In this document: positions 8,632 to 18,624 of the stretch, in pieces
Layout: the number at the start of each line of letters is the position of its first letter
Numbering within the stretch: position 1 is the stretch's first letter
Origin: an uncultured Anaerolineales bacterium
Lineage (GTDB): Bacteria; Chloroflexota; Anaerolineae; Anaerolineales; UBA4823
Assembly (NCBI GenBank): GCA_937968125.1
Contig: CALBUI010000231.1
Span: forward strand, 1-38,634
Direction of reading: 5' to 3'
Length of the DNA: 38,634 nt
Translations under genes and position numbers: made by a program
The notes under the pieces: model-generated
The model's database searches: none
What the model was told of the DNA's origin: nothing
What the model saw: the letters and a program-made list of their open reading frames with translations, nothing else

Positions 8632-10290
8632 ATGAATGGCCTTAAAGTACCCCGCAAAGTATTGTTAGGAGATCTAATCTCCGGCCTGGTGATGGCTGTG
8701 GTCAGCATCCCTGGCGGTCTGGCCAACGGCTTACTGGCCGGGGTCAACCCCATCTTTGGTTTGTATTCCATGATCGCCGGCACCACCGTGGCAGCCCTTT
8801 TCACCAGCTCGGTGATCATGAACGTCGACTCGACCGGGGCCACAGCCCTGGCCACCCTCGACGCCCTGAGTGGGGTACCCAAAGAGGATCAGCTGGCCTA
8901 CCTGGTCGTCCTGGGTTTGCTGGTGGGTCTCTTCATGCTGATCCTGGGCCTGCTCAGGCTGGGTTTCTTGGTGCGCTTCATCTCGAATGCAGTTATGACC
9001 GGGTTTCTCAGCGGCCTGGGCGTATTGACCATCCTCAGCCAGGTCGGCGACCTGACTGCATATTCCAGTGAGGCCAGCAATAAGGTGCTGCGCACGATCG
9101 ATACTATTGCCCACTGGCAGGAGATTGACCTGGCCTCGCTGGCCATTGGTGTCCTGACCATAATCCTCATCCTGGTGATCAACCGCACCCGCATTGAGAA
9201 ATACAGTTTTTTAATTGCCGTACTGTTGACCACAATACTGGTCGCCATCCTTAATCCAGAATCGGTCGCGGTGGTGGGCGATACGACCGAGATACTGCGT
9301 GCGCTACCCAGCCTGAACCTCCCGGAATTTTCGCTAATTCTCTCGCTGATCCTCCCCGCGCTGGCGATCGCCATCATCGCCCTGGTTCAAGCCTCCGGGG
9401 TCAGCGGCAGCGTCCCCAACCCAGATGGGGAATACCCTGATCCTTCGGGCGACTTCCGCGGACAGGGCGCCGGCAACCTGGCCGTCGGATTGGTGGGTGG
9501 CATTCCAGTCGGCGGCTCTTTATCCGGCACCTTCCTGATCCGCAGCGTGGGCGGCAAATCGCGCTGGGCGAACATATTCACCGGGCTGTTCACCCTGGTC
9601 GCCATCCTGCTCATCGGCCCAATCATTGAGCTGATCCCCATGCCCACCCTGGCGGGGGTGCTGATAGTAGTCGGTTTCAGTATGATCAACCTGCCCCGCA
9701 TCGAGATTGTCTGGAACACTGGGACCGCTCCCCTGGTCGTGATGGTGATCACCTTCATCGCCACCCTGGTGGCGCCGATCCAGGTGGCCGTTGCCCTGGG
9801 CGTGGTGCTGCACATCCTCATTCACATCTTCCGCTCCGCCGAAGCCGTGCGCCTGGAGCGCATAGTGATCCTGGAAGATGGTGGATTTGCCGAGGGTGAA
9901 CTGCCCGAAGAATTACCCAGCCAGGAGATCACCATCCTACAGCCGATCGGCAACCTCTTCTTCGCTGGCGTGGCCGAGCTGGAGGAGAAGCTGCCAGAGG
10001 TTGGATCAGCGCAAGGCAGTGTGGTCATCTTCCGCCTGCGCGACCGCGATGAAGTAGGCAGCACCTTCATCCGCACCATCGAACATTACACTCGAGATCT
10101 TCAGGATCACGGGAACATGCTGATGATCACAGGTATCAGTCAGGATGTTATGGAGCAGTTGGAGCGTACGGAGCTGCTCGATCTGATCGGAGAGGAGAAC
10201 ATCTTCCTCGGCCAACCCAGGTTCGGCGCGGCTTTGAGTGAGGCGGTAAAAGCGGCCGAAGCCTGGGTCGCACAAACACCTGAAAATTAA
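8632..10290 (+). CDS. SulP/SLC26-family anion transporter with STAS domain
   Basis: 552-aa inner-membrane transporter. Residues ~10-400 form 10 or more hydrophobic helices with the family opening GLVMAVVSIPGGLANGLLAGVNP and the central glycine-rich GGIPVGGSLSGTFLIRSVGGKSR. Residues ~410-545 are a cytoplasmic STAS domain (ILQPIGNLFFAGVAELEEKL ... VVIFRLRDRDEVGSTFIRTI). SulP proteins carry sulfate, bicarbonate or other anions. The sulfatase gene downstream makes sulfate an attractive but unproven substrate. The gene stands alone with a possible near-leaderless start. Confidence 0.92.
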   Translation: MNGLKVPRKVLLGDLISGLVMAVVSIPGGLANGLLAGVNPIFGLYSMIAGTTVAALFTSSVIMNVDSTGATALATLDALSGVPKEDQLAYLVVLGLLVGLFMLILGLLRLGFLVRFISNAVMTGFLSGLGVLTILSQVGDLTAYSSEASNKVLRTIDTIAHWQEIDLASLAIGVLTIILILVINRTRIEKYSFLIAVLLTTILVAILNPESVAVVGDTTEILRALPSLNLPEFSLILSLILPALAIAIIALVQASGVSGSVPNPDGEYPDPSGDFRGQGAGNLAVGLVGGIPVGGSLSGTFLIRSVGGKSRWANIFTGLFTLVAILLIGPIIELIPMPTLAGVLIVVGFSMINLPRIEIVWNTGTAPLVVMVITFIATLVAPIQVAVALGVVLHILIHIFRSAEAVRLERIVILEDGGFAEGELPEELPSQEITILQPIGNLFFAGVAELEEKLPEVGSAQGSVVIFRLRDRDEVGSTFIRTIEHYTRDLQDHGNMLMITGISQDVMEQLERTELLDLIGEENIFLGQPRFGAALSEAVKAAEAWVAQTPEN

Positions 10291-10406
10291 TGAGCAGCGC
10301 GATGGACCAGTTCATTCTTCCTGGCTCGAACTGGTGAATGAAAGCACCTGCCAATGATTTGAATTTCGGGAGGGGATGCAAGCGATTTTCAAAAATTCAA
10401 ATCAGA

Positions 10407-10412
10407 TATAAT
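10407..10412 (+). promoter_or_regulatory. Candidate -10 box of the sulfatase gene
   Basis: TATAAT 43 nt before the sulfatase ATG, in an AT-rich stretch after the SulP gene. No convincing -35. Confidence 0.35.
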
Positions 10413-10455
10413 AGGTAGGAAAATACTTCATGGATAGCTTGTAAAGGAGATCCCC

Positions 10456-12078
10456 ATGTCTGAACGGCCAAACATCTTGTTGATCGTCACCGACCAGGAA
10501 TACGCTCACCAGACTTTACCAGCTGGTGTTACTCTTCCCAACCGGGATCGCCTGCATGCTCGCGGCGTGACTTTCAACAACCACCAGGTGACCACCACCG
10601 TCTGCACCCCTTCCCGATCCGTGATGTGGACCGGGCAGCACACCCCTCATACCCGCATGATCGATAACACCAATTTCGCCTGGATCGAAGACATGCGCGC
10701 CGACGCCGAAGTCTTGCCCACCATCGGTCACATGCTCCGCGATCAGGGTTACTACACGGCCTATAAGGGTAAGTGGCACGAATCTGAGCTGGCGGAAGAG
10801 GATTCAAAGGATGCGATGGAACTCTTTGGATTCTCCGATTTCCAGGAGTGGGGGGATGCTATCGGAGCACCCCTGGATGGCCTAACCAAGGATCCATTAA
10901 CCGCAGCTGATGCTGAAAAATGGCTGCAGACTCGCGCGCCTGAACTAAAGGATTCAAAACCCTGGTTTCTGGCAGTGAACTTTATCAACCCGCATGACAT
11001 CATGTATTTTGACACCGACGACGAGGAGATGGTGCAGGTGCGGGGCATTTTCCCGATTTTTGGCGCGCCTGATACACCTGTTTACAACCCGAAGTGGTCG
11101 ACCACCCTTCCAGAATCATTTTCTGACGACCTATCTGCACAACCTCAAGCTGTCCGTAATTACAAAGCTTTGTGTGATGGTACTTATGGCCGTATCCCTA
11201 CGGAACGGCAGGATATGTGGCACAACCACATTAACTATTACATCAACTGTATGCGTGATGTCGACCGCCATATCGGCACCGTGCTGGATTCATTGGAAGA
11301 GAGTGGCCTAGCGGAAAATACGATCATCATCTTCACCTCGGATCACGGCGAGATGGGGGGCGCCCATCACCTGCGCCAGAAAGGCAGCGTGGCATTTAAA
11401 GAGACGGTAAATGTACCTCTGGTGATCGTCGATCCTCGCCAAGAAGGCGGAACATGGACGGAAGCCGTGGGTTCGCACCTCGACCTGGTGCCGACGATCC
11501 TGTCAATTGCAGGCCTCTCAGATTCAGAGCGCCAGGGGCGCTATCCCTCACTGAAAGGGTACGATCTATCTGCTTTAATTGCCGATCCTGGATCTGATGG
11601 TCCCCGCGGAAGTTCGCAGAATCCTGGTATCGGGTCTTTGTACACTTACGACATGATCGGCACGATTGACTTTGGCTGGCTGCAGCGCAATGCACCCCAG
11701 TTGTTAGATGCGGCAGCATCAGAGGCTGGAGTTGAGTTTGTGCGCGGTCAGGAGTTTTTAGATCAGGTTAAGGATCTCGAGAAGCCAAACTTGGATAACC
11801 GGGAATTGTTCCGGGGTGTCTTTGACGGGCGCTATAAGCTGGTGCGCTACTTCGGTTTAGCTCATTACAATCTGCCAGATACCGTCGGAGCCTTACTGGC
11901 TAATAACGATGTCGCCCTTTACGATCTGCAAAAGGATCCGGAAGAAATGGACAACCTGGCGGACCCGAAAAATCCTGGGTTTGATAGGGACTTGCTTGAA
12001 ACGATGAACGCCAAGCTAAATACCCTCATCAAAAAAGAAATCGGGGTTGATGAACCAATTCTCAGACCGCAGGTTTGA
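10456..12078 (+). CDS. Type I sulfatase (formylglycine-dependent arylsulfatase family)
   Basis: 540-aa enzyme of the alkaline-phosphatase superfamily. The N-terminal metal site is RPNILLIVTDQ. The sulfatase signature C-T-P-S-R begins at Cys50, the cysteine that must be oxidised to formylglycine, followed by SVMWTGQHTPH. Further metal/substrate residues appear in KGKWHESEL and in TSDHGEMGGAHHLRQKG. There is no signal peptide, so it is probably cytoplasmic. No formylglycine-generating enzyme or anSME maturase is in the window, so maturation must come from elsewhere. GGAG lies ahead of the ATG and a strong hairpin follows the gene. Substrate (sulfated sugar, choline sulfate or aryl sulfate) is unknown. 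Confidence 0.92.
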   Translation: MSERPNILLIVTDQEYAHQTLPAGVTLPNRDRLHARGVTFNNHQVTTTVCTPSRSVMWTGQHTPHTRMIDNTNFAWIEDMRADAEVLPTIGHMLRDQGYYTAYKGKWHESELAEEDSKDAMELFGFSDFQEWGDAIGAPLDGLTKDPLTAADAEKWLQTRAPELKDSKPWFLAVNFINPHDIMYFDTDDEEMVQVRGIFPIFGAPDTPVYNPKWSTTLPESFSDDLSAQPQAVRNYKALCDGTYGRIPTERQDMWHNHINYYINCMRDVDRHIGTVLDSLEESGLAENTIIIFTSDHGEMGGAHHLRQKGSVAFKETVNVPLVIVDPRQEGGTWTEAVGSHLDLVPTILSIAGLSDSERQGRYPSLKGYDLSALIADPGSDGPRGSSQNPGIGSLYTYDMIGTIDFGWLQRNAPQLLDAAASEAGVEFVRGQEFLDQVKDLEKPNLDNRELFRGVFDGRYKLVRYFGLAHYNLPDTVGALLANNDVALYDLQKDPEEMDNLADPKNPGFDRDLLETMNAKLNTLIKKEIGVDEPILRPQV

Positions 12079-12150
12079 TAAAACACTTTCACTGGAAATG
12101 AGCTTGATATAGAAACCCTAATCCAGTTGGATTAACCCCAACTCAAAAGG

Positions 12151-12190
12151 AGACCTGCATTGCTGAGATGTTAAATGCAGGTCTTCTATT
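12151..12190 (+). terminator. Terminator after the sulfatase gene
   Basis: Perfect 10-bp stem AGACCTGCAT / ATGCAGGTCT (12151-12160, 12175-12184) with a 14-nt loop, followed by TCTATTTG. Confidence 0.75.
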
Positions 12191-12276
12191 TGATCAGTCC
12201 TGGGTATTGACAAGTCAAGTTAAATAAATTCATCCCTCACTTCTTTCTCCCCCAGACATCCTAGGGGATTTCCTCG

Positions 12277-12282
12277 TATAAT
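12277..12282 (+). promoter_or_regulatory. Candidate -10 box of the DUF1801 gene
   Basis: TATAAT 57 nt before the ATG at 12340. No good -35 at normal spacing. Confidence 0.35.
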
Positions 12283-12339
12283 GAAGATGGTAAAAAAAGG
12301 CCTTTTCGAAAAAACACCCCCCTAGGAGATGCTGATATC

Positions 12340-12762
12340 ATGGCGAAATCTACCTTCACCGTGGATGACCTGGTCAGCGCTTATCCTCCGCCTATCCACA
12401 GCATTGTTAGCAAATTGAGGCGGATTATTCTTGAGACCGCTCCCGACGTGCAGGAGAAAGCCAACCGCGGCTGGCGCAGCGTCAGCTATCGTGATGCCCA
12501 GGTGGGCTACTTCTGCGGGACCTTCCCCTTTGAAGACTACGTCGACCTGATCTTCGAATTTGGGGTTCTGCTCCCGGATCCAGATGGAATTCTTCAAGGA
12601 GATGCCAAGCAGGTACGCTATCTCCGTTTTTACGAAATTGATGCGATCAGTGAGGCAGAAATCAAACCACTACTCCTCGCCGCTCTTGATCTACCTCCCC
12701 AACATGCCGCCCGGCGCGGTTTGACCCAATCTCAACTTTCTTCAGATCAACCAGGATCATAA
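12340..12762 (+). CDS. DUF1801-domain protein
   Basis: 140-aa small soluble protein of the DUF1801 (YdhG-like) family: the VSAYPPPIHSIVSKLRRIILETAPDVQEKANRGWRSVSY segment and the later GYFCGTFPFEDYVDLIFEFG and QVRYLRFYEIDAI strands are typical. The fold is similar to frataxin-like proteins; the biochemical role is not established. AGGAG lies 11 nt before the ATG. It has its own promoter-like sequence and is followed at about 110 nt by a DinB gene. Confidence 0.85.
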   Translation: MAKSTFTVDDLVSAYPPPIHSIVSKLRRIILETAPDVQEKANRGWRSVSYRDAQVGYFCGTFPFEDYVDLIFEFGVLLPDPDGILQGDAKQVRYLRFYEIDAISEAEIKPLLLAALDLPPQHAARRGLTQSQLSSDQPGS

Positions 12763-12873
12763 AAGCCATAGACCGATCCTCAGGGGAATGCACCCTGATA
12801 TCCACATTTGCTAATCCATCTTTCCAACAATTCATGACAGATTTTTTCTCAGCTAGTATTTTAGAGGTGACAT

Positions 12874-13419
12874 ATGATGACTGCCACTCCAAAAGACACG
12901 TTCGAATTAGAGGAAGCAATGAAAGTATTGGCTGCCACCCCGGGTACACTCCAATCTCTCCTTGGAGATTTGCCTGGCTCATGGCTCGAGTTCAAAGAAG
13001 ATGCGGGGGCCTGGAGTCCCCGAACCGTCCTGGTCCACTACATTCATAACGAGCGAACGAATTGGATGCCCAGGGTCAAGGTGACGTTATCCGAGGCTGA
13101 AGTGCGCCAGTTTCCGCCCTTCCAACAGCTGCCAGACCTGAGTGAATACGAGGCTTTTGATGTCCTCCAACTGTTAGCCAAATTTGATGAACTTCGACAG
13201 CAGCACCTGGTTGAATTGCAAAATCTCGAGCTGGCGCCCGGAGATTTTTCCAGACTGGCTGAGCATCCCGTCTTGGGAACGGTTAACTTGCGCCAGCTGC
13301 TGGCCTCCTGGGTGGTGCATGATTTGAATCACCTGCATCAAATCATGAAGACCTTAGCCAAACGCTACCGGGAGGAGGTGGGTCCCTGGCGGCCGAATCT
13401 GCCGATCGTGGACCTTTAA
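12874..13419 (+). CDS. DinB-fold protein (DinB_2-like)
   Basis: 181-aa predicted four-helix bundle of the DinB/YfiT superfamily. Histidines at the places used for the metal triad are visible in LVHYIHNERTNW and in VVHDLNHLHQIMK near the C-terminus. The members are putative metal-dependent transferases, for example of bacillithiol or mycothiol, but most are uncharacterised. The ATG at 12874 follows AGAGGTGACAT, a good ribosome site. It is one of three DinB-fold genes in the window. Confidence 0.85.
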   Translation: MMTATPKDTFELEEAMKVLAATPGTLQSLLGDLPGSWLEFKEDAGAWSPRTVLVHYIHNERTNWMPRVKVTLSEAEVRQFPPFQQLPDLSEYEAFDVLQLLAKFDELRQQHLVELQNLELAPGDFSRLAEHPVLGTVNLRQLLASWVVHDLNHLHQIMKTLAKRYREEVGPWRPNLPIVDL

Positions 13420-13475
13420 CCGGCTTAAGAATTCCGCAATCCAATCACCAGAACGATTGTAAGCGGTTGCCAAGC

Positions 13476-13510
13476 TTGATATAGCATGGGTTCCGTGATA
13501 TCATGTATTT
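13476..13510 (+). promoter_or_regulatory. higBA promoter, predicts a leaderless toxin mRNA
   Basis: TTGATA (13476-13481), an exact 17-nt spacer, then TATCAT (13499-13504). Transcription would start about 7 nt later, at 13511, which is the G of the HigB GTG start codon. No Shine-Dalgarno is present upstream of that GTG. Confidence 0.6.
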
Positions 13511-13804
13511 GTGATTCGATCATTCAAGAACAAAGCAACGGAAGATGTTTTCAACGGCATTAACTCCAAAGCTGCACGCAACACTTGTCCACAATCTCTC
13601 TGGCAAGTAGCATTTCGAAAATTAGACCAACTTGACTCTGTTGAAATCTTAGATGATCTCCGCATCTCTCCAGGAAATCGGTTAGAGCGACTAAAGGGAA
13701 ATCGGGAAGGACAATACAGTGTTCGCATTAATGAACAATATCGGATCTGTTTTGCTTGGACAGAAACTGGACCAAGTGAGGTAGAAATTACTGATTACCA
13801 CTAG
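13511..13804 (+). CDS. higB: HigB-type toxin (RelE superfamily mRNA interferase)
   Basis: 97-aa toxin of the RelE/HigB group: the core pattern LRISPGNRLERLKGNREGQYSVRINEQYRICF is the family's central sheet with the usual RLE.LKG and Y.IRIN.QYRICF blocks, and it ends in VEITDYH as HigB/GraT toxins do. Such toxins cut translating mRNA on the ribosome. The toxin gene comes first and the antitoxin second, the inverted order typical of higBA. The start is GTG 13511, apparently leaderless. Sixteen nucleotides separate it from higA. Confidence 0.93.
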   Translation: MIRSFKNKATEDVFNGINSKAARNTCPQSLWQVAFRKLDQLDSVEILDDLRISPGNRLERLKGNREGQYSVRINEQYRICFAWTETGPSEVEITDYH

Positions 13805-13820
13805 CGTAAGGATATAGAAA

Positions 13821-14141
13821 ATGGTGAGAGTTCCTACCAATCGAATACCAACCCATCCTGGCGAAATGTTGAAAGAAGAATATTTGATTCCGATGGAAAT
13901 AACGCAGCGTGAGCTAGCCAGCGGTATACGTGTGCCATATCAGCGAATAAATGAACTGATAAATGGAAAACGCGGGGTTACCCCAAGCACAGCCTTACGG
14001 TTAGCAAAATATTTTGGTACTACGCCAGGTCTTTGGATGAATCTCCAACTGAGATGGGATCTTTATCGGGCACAACAATCAGAAGCCAAACAGATAGAAA
14101 AAATTGAGCCGTATATCGCATCAGCTGGTTCTGCTGGTTAA
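13821..14141 (+). CDS. higA: HigA antitoxin, XRE-family HTH
   Basis: 106-aa antitoxin. The opening IPTHPGEMLKEEYLIPMEIT is diagnostic of the HigA/VapI group. A helix-turn-helix follows at about residues 27-65 (TQRELASGIRVPYQRINELINGKRGVTPSTALRLAKYFG) and then LWMNLQLRWDLYRAQQ. HigA neutralises HigB and represses the operon by binding its promoter. It has its own weak ribosome site (GTAAGGATATAGAAAATG). Confidence 0.94.
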   Translation: MVRVPTNRIPTHPGEMLKEEYLIPMEITQRELASGIRVPYQRINELINGKRGVTPSTALRLAKYFGTTPGLWMNLQLRWDLYRAQQSEAKQIEKIEPYIASAGSAG

Positions 14142-14305
14142 GCTAAATTCTACCCAACCCTATTTGAGTTATTTGCCTCTAATCAAGAAAACCTTGACCA
14201 AATGCTAGCGTTCGAAGGTGGATTCCTGGCAATTTATTAATTCCCTGATATGTGAAAGCATCTAGTAATTCTGGTCCCCAACACAGTTTATAAAAGGAGG
14301 ATGAT

Positions 14306-14464
14306 ATGTCTTCCAATTCAAGACCGATCCGGGTCGACACCGGGATGGGCATCATCTGGTTCATCGGCTGGATGTTCACCATCGCCTTCGCGGAGATACT
14401 CTGGTGGCAAGCTATCCTAGGTTTGATTATCTGGCCTTATTATCTTGGCATAGCAGTGAAATAG
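14306..14464 (+). CDS. 52-aa two-helix membrane protein (absent from ORF track)
   Basis: Small ORF below the track's length limit. It has an excellent ribosome site, AAAGGAGG with 5 nt to the ATG. The product starts MSSNSRPIRVDTGMG and then has two hydrophobic segments, about residues 15-31 (IIWFIGWMFTIAFAEI) and 33-50 (WWQAILGLIIWPYYLGIAV), rich in tryptophan. The length, strong initiation site and hydrophobic pattern make it a credible gene. It lies between HigBA and GrpB. Function unknown; small two-helix proteins of this type are common beside transport or stress genes. Confidence 0.75.
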   Translation: MSSNSRPIRVDTGMGIIWFIGWMFTIAFAEILWWQAILGLIIWPYYLGIAVK

Positions 14465-14550
14465 ATGACCAATAATTTTTCACGATTTAGCTTCAGCGCG
14501 GCACGTTTCCTTTTAATGAAGATCAAACTACCGGATGAAGAAGAAAATTG

Positions 14551-15114
14551 ATGGTCACCATTGTTCCCTATAAACCCTCCTGGCCAGGTGAATTCCAAGA
14601 ACTCGCCGACCTTTTGCGTGGTTCACTCGGCGAACTGGCGCTGCGCATCGACCATATTGGTTCAACCGCTGTTCCCGGATTGGCCGCCAAAGACCGCATT
14701 GATATTCAGGTCACAGTAGCGAGCCTCGCTCCATCTGTTAAAAAGGCGCTCAACAACCTGGGCTACCAGCGCCTTGAACACCTCCGCGATCATCCCCCTT
14801 TTGGCATTGAGGCGAATGAAGGTGATTGGAATAAATGGGTCTTTAAACCTCCCCCGGGACAACGACCCACGAACCTGCATGTCCGTGTCGCCGGGCGACC
14901 GAACCAACGCTATGCCCTGCTGTTTCGTGATTACCTGCGCACCCACCCGGCCTCCGCAGAAGCCTATGCCGAACTCAAGCACCGCCTGGCCGATAACCTG
15001 GCTGATCCGGATACTTATCCGGACGTGAAAGACCCGGCTGTCGATCTGATCTACTTCGCGGCTGAAGATTGGACCGCCGCCACCAGTTGGCAGCCCGGTC
15101 CTTCAGACGCCTGA
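14551..15114 (+). CDS. GrpB/UPF0157 family protein
   Basis: 187-aa protein of the GrpB family, related to nucleotidyltransferase folds. The opening VTIVPYKPSWPGEFQELADLLR and RIDHIGSTAVPGLAAKDRIDIQV are the family signature (IEHIGSTSVPGLAAKPxIDIxV), including the Asp-x-Asp-type acidic residues; KHRLADNL near the end also fits. In GrpB-like fusions the domain is linked to dephospho-CoA kinase, but stand-alone members have no known substrate. The ATG at 14551 is preferred to the TTG at 14548. Confidence 0.92.
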   Translation: MVTIVPYKPSWPGEFQELADLLRGSLGELALRIDHIGSTAVPGLAAKDRIDIQVTVASLAPSVKKALNNLGYQRLEHLRDHPPFGIEANEGDWNKWVFKPPPGQRPTNLHVRVAGRPNQRYALLFRDYLRTHPASAEAYAELKHRLADNLADPDTYPDVKDPAVDLIYFAAEDWTAATSWQPGPSDA

Positions 15115-15343
15115 GGAAGCACAGAAGTAATTCTCAACATCCCGCTGGGGGGATATTCTTTCAGCCTACTCCAAGATCCTTCCTTTCAATGTGCGGCTTT
15201 ACATTAATGCCAGTACTTTCAGCTATCGATATCAACGATCATCTTGTAAAATATTAAAGACCGAATTAGGAAGGACGGATTGGTAACGGATCAATCTGTC
15301 ATCTGGCATCTCATTTCACTTGCAACTACCAAGGAGAAACTGA

Positions 15344-16759
<1,416 letters not shown>

Positions 16760-16780
16760 ACAATCAGCACGATTAAAAAT

Positions 16781-16815
16781 AAACCGCTCACTTGCGAGAT
16801 GAGCGGTTTTTTCAT
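16781..16815 (+). terminator. Terminator after tyrosine phenol-lyase
   Basis: Perfect 10-bp stem AAACCGCTCA / TGAGCGGTTT (16781-16790, 16800-16809) with a 9-nt loop, followed by TTTTTCATTT. A classic rho-independent terminator. Confidence 0.92.
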
Positions 16816-16881
16816 TTCGCTGATCGGAGCTTTCACATGAGTCTAATAGTTGATATTTATATTAATTTAATACTTCATAGG

Positions 16882-16887
16882 TATAAT
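16882..16887 (+). promoter_or_regulatory. Candidate -10 box of the pirin gene
   Basis: TATAAT in a very AT-rich stretch 47 nt before the pirin ATG. No -35 at normal spacing. Confidence 0.35.
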
Positions 16888-16933
16888 TTATCTAATATCG
16901 TGTTCCCTTTTACATTTTCTCTATGGAGTCAGT

Positions 16934-17800
16934 ATGAGCAATCCACGAACAATTAAGCAGGTAATCGAGCCAAATCAGGTGATTGAAGGGGCCGGCGTCC
17001 TGCTGCGGCGTTCCATCTCCCCCAATCGCGAAAATCTGTTTGATCCTTTTCTCCTGTTCGACCACTTCGCCTTTAACGATCCCATCCAGGGTCCTATTGC
17101 TGGCTTTCCGATGCACCCTCACCGGGGGATCGAAACCGTCACCTACATGCTGGAAGGTTCCGTTCACCATCGCGATAGCCTGGGGAATTCCGGATTGATC
17201 GGTTCGGGTGACGTGCAGTGGATGACCTCCGGCAGCGGCATCATGCACGAGGAGATGCCCCGGCGCAGTGAACAGGGAAATGTATTCGGCTTTCAGCTAT
17301 GGGTAAACTTACCAGCCGACCTCAAGATGAGCCAACCCCGCTACCAGGAAGTAACTGCTGAGACTATTCCCATGGTTGAAAAGGATAGCGCCAAGATTCG
17401 CATCGTTGCTGGAGAAGTCGATGCTGTGAATGGACCTGTGACCGAGATCGCTGCCAACCCGGTCTATCTGGATGTCGAACTCGACCTGGGTGCATCCTTC
17501 AGCTACCCTATCCCATTTGGGCACACGACCGTGGCATATGTCTTCGAAGGAGAAGCCGATTTTGGTGTCAATGCCGAAAATCGGGGACAGCTGGTCAATG
17601 CCGTTCACCTGATCGAGTTCAATGACGGTGATTCTCTGCAAGTCAATACAACTCCCGATTCTGGAGTGCGCTTCATGCTCATGGCTGGAGCCCCGTTCAA
17701 GGAACCGATCGTGCCGTATGGACCATTCGTGATGAACACACCGGAGGAAATCCAGCAGGCTCTGGTTGACTTACGCAACGGCACATTTGTGAAAACCTAG
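16934..17800 (+). CDS. Pirin family bicupin
   Basis: 288-aa bicupin. The N-terminal cupin has the pirin signature: DPFLLFDHF, FPMHPHRGIETVTYMLEG with two metal histidines, HRDSLGNSGLIGSGDVQWMTSGSGIMHEE with the third histidine and glutamate. The C-terminal cupin ends in MLMAGAPFKEPIVPYGPFVMNT, also standard. Some pirins are quercetin dioxygenases; others bind regulators, so the role here is open. It is alone, bounded by terminators on both sides. The call to the family is firm. Confidence 0.95.
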   Translation: MSNPRTIKQVIEPNQVIEGAGVLLRRSISPNRENLFDPFLLFDHFAFNDPIQGPIAGFPMHPHRGIETVTYMLEGSVHHRDSLGNSGLIGSGDVQWMTSGSGIMHEEMPRRSEQGNVFGFQLWVNLPADLKMSQPRYQEVTAETIPMVEKDSAKIRIVAGEVDAVNGPVTEIAANPVYLDVELDLGASFSYPIPFGHTTVAYVFEGEADFGVNAENRGQLVNAVHLIEFNDGDSLQVNTTPDSGVRFMLMAGAPFKEPIVPYGPFVMNTPEEIQQALVDLRNGTFVKT

Positions 17801-17864
17801 GTTTGGTTTTCAAAGGGGAAACTCCGCCTGGGGAACAGTACCAGATAAAGTCTCCAATAGCAAA

Positions 17865-17900
17865 AAAGGACCTCTTAATTATTCGCAGAGGTCCTTTCGC
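17865..17900. terminator. Bidirectional terminator between pirin and the flavin-binding protein
   Basis: Perfect 11-bp stem AAAGGACCTCT / AGAGGTCCTTT (17865-17875, 17887-17897) lying between convergent genes. The A-run before it gives a U-tract on the minus strand, and TTTCGCTTTG follows on the plus strand. Confidence 0.85.
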
Positions 17901-17929
17901 TTTGTATCACTTTTCATTTGGATGAGAGA

Positions 17930-18481
17930 TCAACCTAACATATCGCGGAAATAGAACGCTCCTGGATAGTCATCAGGGGCTTTTTTCTCCTTGCCACTCC
18001 AGCTCTCAATATCAATGCGCAGGACCGCGGTGACTTTCAAGTCGGCCTCTGTGGTGGTCTCGTAATCCACGTCCGGCTTCAAATGCGGAAAATACTTTCT
18101 GCACAGCAGCTGCAGGCCACGCCTGGCTTCGTCGCAATCATCCACCAGGTGGAGACGACCAAAGGCAACCACCCCACCGAACTCCGTGCCCAAGTTCATG
18201 GCCCGTTTCGCAGGCAGCAGGCGGCCTGCCTCACTGGCGCTGAAACAAACCCGCGGGGTACTCCTGGCGCTTTCGTGGGTGCGGCCTTTCTGTGCCCCAT
18301 GCATATAGATGGCGTGAATGGCCTCATCGTATGCGAAATTGCGCGTGACCAAAAAGGGTTGGTCGTCCTGAACAGTTGCCAGGGTGCCAAATTCGGATCG
18401 CCCTAAAAAAGCCTTGATCCAGGCTGCATCTTTGCCCCGCTCGTTACGGCGGATTTTTGTGTATTCTTCGGATGTTCCCAT
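17930..18481 (-). CDS. Pyridoxamine 5'-phosphate oxidase-family (FMN split-barrel) protein
   Basis: 183-aa protein from the ATG at 18481, chosen because AAAGGAAAG lies just ahead; the track's start at 18520 adds 13 residues with no ribosome site. The split-barrel pattern is FGTLATVQDDQPFLVTRNFAYDEAIHAIYMHGAQKGRTHESARSTPRVCFSASEAGRLLPA, close to NimA-like members that bind FMN (or haem) with a conserved histidine in the YMHGA segment. Likely a cytosolic flavoprotein reductase of unknown substrate. It is single and divergent from the helicase gene. Confidence 0.88.
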   Translation of the reverse strand: MGTSEEYTKIRRNERGKDAAWIKAFLGRSEFGTLATVQDDQPFLVTRNFAYDEAIHAIYMHGAQKGRTHESARSTPRVCFSASEAGRLLPAKRAMNLGTEFGGVVAFGRLHLVDDCDEARRGLQLLCRKYFPHLKPDVDYETTTEADLKVTAVLRIDIESWSGKEKKAPDDYPGAFYFRDMLG

Positions 18482-18618
18482 ATCTTTCCTTTGTATATCG
18501 ACCAGACATGTAAGTTCCAAGATGTTGCTTAACCGGCTATATTTTCATTGGTTTTCCCAATTATGACAATGGTTTCATGCAGGATAGAATCTTACATACA
18601 TAATTTGATTTGTACAGA

Positions 18619-18624
18619 TATAAT
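18619..18624 (+). promoter_or_regulatory. Candidate -10 box of the DEAD-box helicase gene
   Basis: TATAAT 56 nt before the preferred helicase ATG at 18680, inside the track's longer ORF. It supports the shorter start. No clear -35. Confidence 0.4.
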
